A stretch of 64,000 bases of DNA, from assembly GCF_002087085.1 (NCBI RefSeq), contig NZ_MWQY01000004.1:62001-126000 (forward strand). Reading direction: 5' to 3'. Position 1 is the first letter of the stretch, and every line of letters begins with the position of its first letter. Source of the stretch: Marispirochaeta aestuarii. GTDB lineage: Bacteria > Spirochaetota > Spirochaetia > JC444 > Marispirochaetaceae. The notes under the pieces are model-generated. The model saw nothing but the letters and a program-made list of their open reading frames with translations. It searched no databases and was not told the origin of the DNA. The translations under genes and the position numbers were made by a program. Of this stretch, positions 58,401 to 64,000 are shown piece by piece.

Positions 58401-59540
58401 TCAAAGGGAGGGGCGGGAAGAATCGACGAAGAGGATATGGAACTCTGTTCCGTCCTGTTCAGTGCTGGTAAACCCGACGGAGGCCTTTAAATACCCCTCA
58501 CCCAGTAGTTTCATGCTGTAGGTCCCGAGGCCCCGGTTCTCCCCCTTGGTGGAGAAGGAGCGGGTGAAAACTCTGAGCCGGGCTTCCTCATCCATGACTC
58601 CGGGATTCCAGACACTGAAAACTTTTCCCCCGGAGCGGGTACCGCAGAAAAGAGTAACCGTATCTCCCGATTCGGAGGCTTCAAGGGCGTTCTTCAGCAT
58701 GTTGCCCACCACCCGCCTCAGGAGTCCGGCGTCGGTAATCAGGGAGAATACCTCTGCAAAGGGTCGGATCTCAATGGAAACACCCCGCTTTTCAGCGAAA
58801 CCGCTGAACTGGTCAGCCAGGACTTTCAGCAGCTCCAGGGAGTGGACAAAATCCTTCCGCACCTGGAGGGTACCGTTTTCCGCCCCGCTGAGGGTCTTCT
58901 GGTCCTCGATTTCGCCGGTGAGACTGCTGCTGATCTCAAGAAGTTTCGTAACATCCGCCCGCACACCCGGCGGCAGATCCTTGCGGGCCAGCAGTTCAAG
59001 GTGCATCCGCAAACCCGTGGCGGTATTGAGCACATCATGAAAAAAGAGGCGCTCCATTACCATGCGGCGCTTTTCATCGCTCCTGTCCTCGAGAAACAGC
59101 AGAATGTACGGTTCATTCTCCCAGGAGATCGGGACCGCAGTTACCTGGTACTCAATCCCCTCCTCGGATACGGCGCCGCTCCGCCGCAGCAGACAGCGGC
59201 GCTTGACGGAGATACCCTCTTCCTGGGCTTCCAAAACGGCCAGAGCCAGCCCGCAGAAGCGGCAGGCTTGGGAGGTGCCGCAGCCCCCGGGGCAGCTTTT
59301 GGCGTGAACGCAGCCCAGGGCCTCTCCGGGACGCAGGCCGAGACCTTCCAGCAGATCCTCATGAAACCGGCCGGCATCCTCAGGATAGCTTTCCACGATC
59401 TGCCGCTGCCGGTTCAGTACAAAAAGGAGGAAATCGATGCGGGTAAAAAGCGCATCGAAGGGGAAGCCCTCTTTCAGTTTTACCCGCTGTTTCTCGATCT
59501 GAGCACGATCAAGGCGTTCCGGAAGGGCCGTACTACTCAT
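58401..59540 (-). CDS. PAS-type sensor kinase with a cysteine cluster
   Basis: 379 residues, cytoplasmic. The PAS-like N-terminal domain (about 28-155) contains Cys77, His79, Cys83, Cys87, Cys93 and Cys96 (GCVHAKSCPGGCGTSQACRFC), a spacing suited to binding a metal or iron-sulphur cluster. The kinase region shows FFHDVLNTATGL (His168, HDxxN-type box) and a compact HATPase (NMLKNALEAS, FTRSFSTKGENRGLG). It is the last gene in an operon with TraB and a TPR lipoprotein, 10 bp after traB. No response regulator is adjacent. Probably a redox or metal sensor; the signal is inferred. Confidence 0.85.
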   Translation of the reverse strand: MSSTALPERLDRAQIEKQRVKLKEGFPFDALFTRIDFLLFVLNRQRQIVESYPEDAGRFHEDLLEGLGLRPGEALGCVHAKSCPGGCGTSQACRFCGLALAVLEAQEEGISVKRRCLLRRSGAVSEEGIEYQVTAVPISWENEPYILLFLEDRSDEKRRMVMERLFFHDVLNTATGLRMHLELLARKDLPPGVRADVTKLLEISSSLTGEIEDQKTLSGAENGTLQVRKDFVHSLELLKVLADQFSGFAEKRGVSIEIRPFAEVFSLITDAGLLRRVVGNMLKNALEASESGDTVTLFCGTRSGGKVFSVWNPGVMDEEARLRVFTRSFSTKGENRGLGTYSMKLLGEGYLKASVGFTSTEQDGTEFHILFVDSSRPSL

Positions 59541-59550
59541 GCGGCACCCT

Positions 59551-60744
59551 TCAGCCTCCGATCAGGGAGGTCAGATAGGGAATTCCGATAAAGGTGCCGA
59601 CGGCGCTCCCCACGGAGGAGAGAAAAAAGACCAGCAGCGCATGGGTAAAGCGGTTGCGGTAAAATCCGCGGATACTCAGAATATCGTCATGGAGGGTCTC
59701 AAAGTCCTTTACCCGGGGCTTTCTCAGGACCCCTTCGATAAGCCCGGCGACGATACCCACCCCGATGGTCGGATTCAGCGAGGTAATCGGCGCCGCCACA
59801 AAGGACAAAATAATCGTCAGGGGATGGGCCAGGGCAATAATCGCTCCCAGGGCCGAGAGGGTTCCGTTGACCAGCACCCACATCCAGAGCATGGAGAGGG
59901 CGTTCTGCCAGCCGGAACTGACAAAACCGAGGCCTACAATTACAAGGATTACCGCCGGTACAAGCCAGGGCAGCACCCGGGAGATTCTTCCCCGGGGGGG
60001 AACACTGCTGATATCGGATAAATCAGTATTCCCGTTCTCCTCGTCAAGTTCGTGGAGGATCCTGATAATACCGGGACCGTGCCCGGCTCCGATTACCGCT
60101 ACGTTGCGTTCTCCAGGGGCCTGGAAGATCTTTGTTGCCAGAAAACGATCCCGCTCATCAATCAGCACCTCCTTTACGGACGGCAGATAACCGGCAAGCT
60201 CCTGCATCATGTCTTCCAGAGCGCTCTTCTCCTTGAGGCGTTCTATCTCCTCTTCCGAGAGCTTCTCGTTGGTAAACGCGGAACTCAGGAGGGCCGCAAC
60301 GAGCTTGTTCTTGCCCCAGAATCCGGATTTGGCCCAGGCCCGTCGCAGGGTGGTCTGGATCTCCCGGTCGGCAAAGGAAAAGGAGATATCCTCCTCTTCG
60401 CAAACAGAGACCGCCCGTTTCATCTCCTCCCCCGGGGCAATACCCAGGTCCATTCCCATGCGTCGCTGAAAGGAGGTAAGCACCAGGTTGACCAGAAGCA
60501 GAAAGGCCTTTCCCTGCTTCATGACCTGGCCGATATTCATGCTTTCCCAGCTCTGCTTCTTTTTCATGGCCGCGAATCGGCCTTCGTCAATCTCAATACA
60601 GACATGATCGGGCTTCTCTTCCCGGATTACCCGTTCCACCTCGTCGGCACTCTCTGAGGAGACATGGGCGGTTCCGATCAGAACGACTTCCTTGTTCCGC
60701 AGCTTTATTCTGGTCACCGTATCGCTTACATGGATATCCTTCAC
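59551..60744 (-). CDS. TraB/PrgY-family membrane protein
   Basis: 397 residues from a GTG at 60744 that overlaps the TPR gene stop (GTGA). The soluble TraB domain has GTAHVSSESADEV near residue 24, CIEIDEGRF and VIGAGHGPGI near 220. Four to five hydrophobic segments follow (about 250-395: LVPAVILVIVGLGFVSS, GAIIALAHPLTIILS). The TraB/PrgY group has GTAH and GAGH motifs resembling metallopeptidase sites; PrgY of Enterococcus blocks a peptide pheromone. The role here is unknown. Confidence 0.9.
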   Translation of the reverse strand: MKDIHVSDTVTRIKLRNKEVVLIGTAHVSSESADEVERVIREEKPDHVCIEIDEGRFAAMKKKQSWESMNIGQVMKQGKAFLLLVNLVLTSFQRRMGMDLGIAPGEEMKRAVSVCEEEDISFSFADREIQTTLRRAWAKSGFWGKNKLVAALLSSAFTNEKLSEEEIERLKEKSALEDMMQELAGYLPSVKEVLIDERDRFLATKIFQAPGERNVAVIGAGHGPGIIRILHELDEENGNTDLSDISSVPPRGRISRVLPWLVPAVILVIVGLGFVSSGWQNALSMLWMWVLVNGTLSALGAIIALAHPLTIILSFVAAPITSLNPTIGVGIVAGLIEGVLRKPRVKDFETLHDDILSIRGFYRNRFTHALLVFFLSSVGSAVGTFIGIPYLTSLIGG

Positions 60745-62147
60745 TCAATAACTCCCCGGCGCTTCAGGAACTCCCTGGCAAGCCGTGTCTCCCGGAGGGA
60801 GAGAATATTCGCGTCCGCCGTCTCCATTAAAAGGGTCTCCCCCAGGGCGGACATATCATGGGTGATGTAGAACATCCCCAGATAAAAAAACATCTGACTT
60901 TTCAGAAGAGGCTGCTTCTCCTCTTTCAGCTTCCTCAGGGCCGTTCCCTCGTAGCCGGGTTCCACAAAAGTCCTGGCAACATGATAGGCCCCGGAATCCC
61001 GCGGAAAGGTATTCACGATACCCCGGAAATACTCTGTTCCCTTCTCGGCATCCCCTTCCACAAAATAGAGAGCCCCGACCATCAGCTTGAATCCGGGGTT
61101 CTCCTGATCCTGTTCACTGCTCATGCGATAAAGACGGCGGGCCTCCGGGTAGCGCTCTGCCAGCACATAGAGCATACCGAGATCCGGATATACCGGATAG
61201 TAGTCCGGCCGCCTGGAAATAACAAACTCAAGATCCTTCAGGGCCTCAGCGTAGCGCCCCAGATCTATCAGGATGCCTCCCCGATAGACGTAGGCGTAAA
61301 AAAGCTCAGGGTTGATCTCAACGGCACGGTCGAAATCCTCCAGGGCCAGGGACGGTTTTGCAAGATCGATGAGCCGCACCTTGCCCCGGTCAATATAGTG
61401 CCAGTAGTGGTCCGGGAGCGCCTCTATGGCCCTGGTCAGATCCTCTTCCGCGCCTTTGGGGTTTCCGAGCCTGAGTTTGCTGCGGGCACGGTCGGCATAG
61501 ACGAAGGAGTAATCCGGGTCGATTCTGGCGGCCTCATTGAACTGCTCGACTGATTCCTGATAGTCCTCGGTCCTTCTGAGGGCATTCGCGTAACCCAGGC
61601 GGGCAACAAAGCTGTCGGGATCCGATTCCAGGCTGCGCCGGAAGGATTCCTTCGCTTTGCGGTATTCCCTGCGTTCCAGGTAGAGTTCGCCCAGGGAGGC
61701 GTTCGCCCGGGGCTCTCCCGCATCTATACTCAGGATCTCCTCCAGCGTTGATTCCCTGTCCTTGTTTTCTCCCCGGGCACCCTGCACAAGGGAAAGGTTG
61801 TAGAGGGCATTTATATTCTCCGGGTTCTCCTTAAGGACCGCTTCAAGCTCCGACTCCGCTTCGTCGAACTGTCCCACCGCCAAAAGCAGCGAAGAGTAGA
61901 GAACCCGGGTTTCCGGGTCCTCCGGAGCCTCCCGCTTCGCCCGTTCGAAGGCGGAGATCGCCGCTGAGGGATCTCCGGTGGCGGCGTAGTAGCTGACGCC
62001 CCGGTAGGTCTCTTCCTCCAGGCTGGTTTCCGGTATCGCTTCGGGTTCAGGTTCTACAGTTTTTGGCGCCGTGGCACAACCGAAGAAAATATAGGCAGCC
62101 AGGAGAGAAACAAGAAGCGGGGAGAATATGCGGTGCGTAGCTGACAT
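60741..62147 (-). CDS. TPR-repeat lipoprotein
   Basis: 468 residues from the ATG at 62147 (GAGG 9 nt upstream; the TTG at 62156 is less likely). Lipobox IFFGC anchors it in the envelope. After a Pro/Glu-rich linker, about ten tetratricopeptide repeats fill residues 50-440 (for example NPENINALYNLSLVQGARG, DPDSFVARLGYANALRR). TPR lipoproteins act as assembly platforms. A promoter is possible upstream (TTGCGG-N17-TAGAGT reading leftward). First gene of the TPR-TraB-kinase operon. Confidence 0.9.
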   Translation of the reverse strand: MSATHRIFSPLLVSLLAAYIFFGCATAPKTVEPEPEAIPETSLEEETYRGVSYYAATGDPSAAISAFERAKREAPEDPETRVLYSSLLLAVGQFDEAESELEAVLKENPENINALYNLSLVQGARGENKDRESTLEEILSIDAGEPRANASLGELYLERREYRKAKESFRRSLESDPDSFVARLGYANALRRTEDYQESVEQFNEAARIDPDYSFVYADRARSKLRLGNPKGAEEDLTRAIEALPDHYWHYIDRGKVRLIDLAKPSLALEDFDRAVEINPELFYAYVYRGGILIDLGRYAEALKDLEFVISRRPDYYPVYPDLGMLYVLAERYPEARRLYRMSSEQDQENPGFKLMVGALYFVEGDAEKGTEYFRGIVNTFPRDSGAYHVARTFVEPGYEGTALRKLKEEKQPLLKSQMFFYLGMFYITHDMSALGETLLMETADANILSLRETRLAREFLKRRGVIE

Positions 62148-62260
62148 GAAACTCAACCTCTACGTATAGGAAAATCTCCCGGAAACTCTACACGAAAGAG
62201 AGGCCCTCCGCAAGAAGATGAAAACCGGCACTTTTTATATCGCGCACGATAAAATCGCAC

Positions 62261-62289
62261 TTGATTCTTATTTGTAATGCAGGTATATT
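62261..62289 (+). promoter_or_regulatory. Promoter of the peroxidase gene, leaderless geometry, with possible OhrR site
   Basis: TTGATT (62261-62266), 17-bp spacer, TATATT (62284-62289), then 6 nt to the ATG at 62296. No Shine-Dalgarno is present. An inverted repeat GTAAT (62274-62278) / ATTAC (62287-62291) overlaps the -10 and could bind the OhrR-like regulator encoded downstream. Confidence 0.65.
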
Positions 62290-62295
62290 ACTCCC

Positions 62296-62784
62296 ATGAA
62301 ATCACCATTTTACAGTTTTCAGGCAGAAAGCCTGCAGGGTAAACCGGTATCCTTCGATGAATACGAAGGCAGGGTTGTGCTGGTCGTCAATACCGCAAGC
62401 AAATGCGGTTTAACCCCTCAATATGAAGGTCTCGAAACACTCTATAAAAAGTATCGGGATCGGGGACTCGTAATACTTGGATTTCCCTGCAATCAGTTCG
62501 GCAATCAGGAACCGGGAAACGAGAACTCGATACAAGAAGGATGTCTGATCAATTACGGAGTCAGCTTTCCCGTATTCAGAAAAATCGACGTAAACGGAAA
62601 TGACGCTCATCCGCTTTTCGCCTACCTGACTAAATCCCTTCCGGGAATATTCGGAGGAAAAATCAAGTGGAACTTTACCAAGTTCCTGCTGGATCGAAGG
62701 GGTAATCCCGTAAAAAGGTATGCCCCGTCGACAAAACCGGAAAAACTGGAACCTGCAATCAGGATGTTGCTGGATAAGAGCTGA
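62296..62784 (+). CDS. Thiol peroxidase of the glutathione peroxidase family
   Basis: 162 residues. Peroxidatic Cys37 (NTASKCGLT), the GFPCNQFGNQEPG signature, a likely resolving Cys83 (EGCLINYGV) and KWNFTKFL are present. The presence of a second Cys in the middle of the chain suggests thioredoxin as electron donor rather than glutathione. No signal peptide. It reduces organic hydroperoxides and H2O2 and is followed after 18 bp by an OhrR-like sensor of the same compounds. Confidence 0.95.
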   Translation: MKSPFYSFQAESLQGKPVSFDEYEGRVVLVVNTASKCGLTPQYEGLETLYKKYRDRGLVILGFPCNQFGNQEPGNENSIQEGCLINYGVSFPVFRKIDVNGNDAHPLFAYLTKSLPGIFGGKIKWNFTKFLLDRRGNPVKRYAPSTKPEKLEPAIRMLLDKS

Positions 62785-62790
62785 AGAGGC

Positions 62791-62796
62791 TATACT
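62791..62796 (+). promoter_or_regulatory. Possible -10 for a second, leaderless start at the ohrR gene
   Basis: TATACT (62791-62796) lies 6 nt before the ATG at 62803; TTGCTG 18 bp upstream (62767-62772) may be the -35. No ribosome site lies near the ATG, although GAAGAGG is 16-18 nt upstream. Confidence 0.4.
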
Positions 62797-62802
62797 TGCT
62801 GT

Positions 62803-63240
62803 ATGGCTGATTCTGATGATGTACTGAAACTGGAAAACCAGCTCTGTTTTCCCTTTTACGCGGTCTCCCGGCTCATTACCCGTCATTATCAGCCCCTGCT
62901 GGAAAAACTGAACCTGACCTACCCGCAGTACCTGGTTCTTCTGGTACTGTGGGAGCGTCAGTCCTCCAGCGTTACGGAGCTGAGCCGGATTCTTCTGCTC
63001 AACTCAAACACCCTGACCCCCCTGCTCAAACGCCTGGCAGCGCAGGGTTATATCGAGCGCACCCGCAGCGACGAAGATGAACGGAGGGTAATGATCAGTC
63101 TTACAGAAAGGGGCTGGAATCTGCGCAAAGAAGCCCTCGGCATTCCAGAAAAGCTGGTCGCCTCCCTGGAGTATTCAGAGGAAGATCTCATTGCATTGAA
63201 AAAACTGATCGATCCTTTCCTGGAAGCTTTGAAAAAATAG
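62803..63240 (+). CDS. ohrR: OhrR-like organic hydroperoxide sensor (MarR family)
   Basis: 145 residues. Cys15 in NQLCFPFYAVSRL is the reactive cysteine of OhrR at the usual position. Winged helix: VTELSRILLLNSNTLTPLLKRL and wing RTRSDEDERRVMISLTERG. No second conserved Cys, so it is the 1-Cys type that forms mixed disulphides. It probably represses the peroxidase operon and itself until oxidised. Confidence 0.93.
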   Translation: MADSDDVLKLENQLCFPFYAVSRLITRHYQPLLEKLNLTYPQYLVLLVLWERQSSSVTELSRILLLNSNTLTPLLKRLAAQGYIERTRSDEDERRVMISLTERGWNLRKEALGIPEKLVASLEYSEEDLIALKKLIDPFLEALKK

Positions 63241-63259
63241 AGGGCATCCCTGCAGTTTT

Positions 63260-63628
63260 TTACTCTCGCAGATTTGTTCTCTGATGAAAGATTACCTTCC
63301 ATTCCCCGTTCGTCGACTTCCAGATTGAGCTGCAGTTCGCCTTTGTTCTGCTGTTGTTCTTCGTTTTCACAGCTTCGTACAGCAAAAGGGCCGTATCCTC
63401 GGACAGCATGATCATTTCAGACGCTGTATCCGAGATGTAAAAGACACCGTCAAGTTTTTCCAGCCCGGCCTTGCTTGAATAGGCCTTTCGGCCATGTTCA
63501 TCGATTTCGATACAATTTTCTTCGACAATCCGGTTGATCTGCTCCCTGTCGTTCCGAATACCCTTATTCAATAACAGTTCTTCCCGCGCAATGAGTTCCT
63601 TTTTGCTTATCCCATTAGTATCCGTCAT
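63260..63628 (-). CDS. SnoaL-like DUF4440 protein
   Basis: 122 residues. The length, the segment SKAGLEKLDGVFYISD and the C-terminal SSIWKSTNGEWKVIFHQRT fit the DUF4440 group of the SnoaL/NTF2-like fold. GGGAG stands about 9 nt before the ATG. No signal peptide; AT content is higher than in neighbouring genes, a possible sign of recent acquisition. Function unknown. Confidence 0.8.
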   Translation of the reverse strand: MTDTNGISKKELIAREELLLNKGIRNDREQINRIVEENCIEIDEHGRKAYSSKAGLEKLDGVFYISDTASEMIMLSEDTALLLYEAVKTKNNSRTKANCSSIWKSTNGEWKVIFHQRTNLRE

Positions 63629-63702
63629 ATAACATGCTCCCGAGGCCCTGAATGTTTCTCCATGATATCAGATTCCCGATATCTTTTCTAATACCCTTCT
63701 GC

Positions 63703-63745
63703 GAGGAGATCCTGAAGTCTGCCAGGGAATATGGACGTCAATGAT
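63703..63745 (+). pseudogene. Remnant of a VapB/FitA-like antitoxin
   Basis: The end of a ribbon-helix-helix-type antitoxin can be read only with one frameshift: EEILKS in one frame (63703-63720), then LAREYGRQ and a stop in the next (63719-63745). The stop overlaps the toxin ATG as ATGA, the normal arrangement of such pairs. The upstream N-terminal DNA-binding part is not recognisable in 63629-63702, where I see no gene. Confidence 0.4.
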
Positions 63746-64000
63746 CGTCGTCGATACCAATGTAATCGCCTGGATGTTTCTCTTATCCCCATACAGAAAA
63801 GCTGCTGAAGAGCTGTACTGCAACGATTCTGACCGGGCGGCTCCCCGGCTCCGGCGCAGTGAGTTTCAGAACGTTCTGACTCATTATGTGCACAAACAGC
63901 TTCTCAGTACGGATGATACTGTCGGTATCTTTACTGCTGCATCGGATGTAACGAAGGGAAGGGGGTTCGGCCTATGTCTGCGAATTTGTGGATACAGCCC
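63742..64000 (+). pseudogene. PIN-domain (VapC-like) toxin, apparently decayed, cut by window edge
   Basis: The frame opens as MIVVDTNVIAWMF with the first catalytic Asp, then RRSEFQNVLTHYV, typical of PIN toxins that cleave RNA. After about residue 70 the frame no longer looks like a PIN domain. The family's SAYDCEFVALA-like strand is instead found in the +1 frame as GSAYVCEFVDTA (about 63960-64000), preceded by a stop in that frame, about 17-20 residues too early, and with the catalytic Asp changed to Val. This suggests an internal deletion plus frameshift. The end lies outside the window. Confidence 0.45.

Noticed and set aside
63241-63275. Terminator between ohrR and the DUF4440 gene
   Set aside because: A T run is present but no convincing GC stem precedes it.

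Overview
The window is about 64 kb of GC-rich, densely coded bacterial DNA with no rRNA, tRNA, CRISPR array or insertion sequence that I could recognise. The gene content points to a free-living, fermentative, oxygen-tolerant member of the Spirochaetes. Supporting features are diderm envelope genes (lipoproteins, small outer-membrane beta-barrels), a BAPKO_0422-like barrel, a cyclophilin-FKBP fusion of the kind known from Treponema, a Rex-regulated trimeric [FeFe] hydrogenase, and the carboxynorspermidine route to spermidine. The assignment is inference; no marker gene fixes the genus.

Layout. 1-1.9 kb (minus): a glycyl-radical enzyme, cut by the window edge, and its activase, behind a promoter with twin LacI-type operators. 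1.9-13.2 kb: an rRNA methyltransferase, the pbpC/alpha-2-macroglobulin pair (minus), a ROK regulator and superoxide dismutase. 13.3-21.9 kb: a diguanylate cyclase, a permease, signalling and membrane genes, and a lipoprotein whose papain-like peptidase motifs are in permuted order. 22-27.3 kb (minus): a tightly coupled six-gene operon ubiD-ubiA-ubiX plus an ABC importer. 27.4-34.5 kb: a CapA-like gene, a 430-bp AT-rich intergenic region with a strong small-RNA candidate, and the hydCBA hydrogenase operon with an unusual HydB-GltD-like fusion.

34.5-42.8 kb: a MATE pump with its MarR regulator and operator, an ECF sigma/anti-sigma/periplasmic-sensor trio (minus), lipoate ligase, and a heterodimeric ABC exporter. 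42.9-51.5 kb (plus): rex with its own operator, serA, a hybrid kinase, the immunophilin fusion, radA (apparently with a CTG start) and a beta-glucosidase. 51.4-58.3 kb: the polyamine genes nspC and carboxynorspermidine dehydrogenase, flanking an EIIA-linked cation antiporter pair and a FecR/barrel pair. 58.4-64 kb: a TPR lipoprotein-TraB-kinase operon, a peroxidase/OhrR module, and a decayed VapBC-like toxin-antitoxin remnant at the right edge.

Two patterns cut across the window. First, at least five genes, perhaps seven, lack a Shine-Dalgarno sequence and have a -10 hexamer ending 6-8 nt before the start codon, suggesting leaderless mRNAs. Second, several regulators lie next to a clear palindromic operator (Rex, MarR, possibly OhrR). 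The items I would follow up first are the permuted peptidase, the small RNA with C-rich anti-SD motifs, the leaderless starts, and the ubiDAX-ABC operon.
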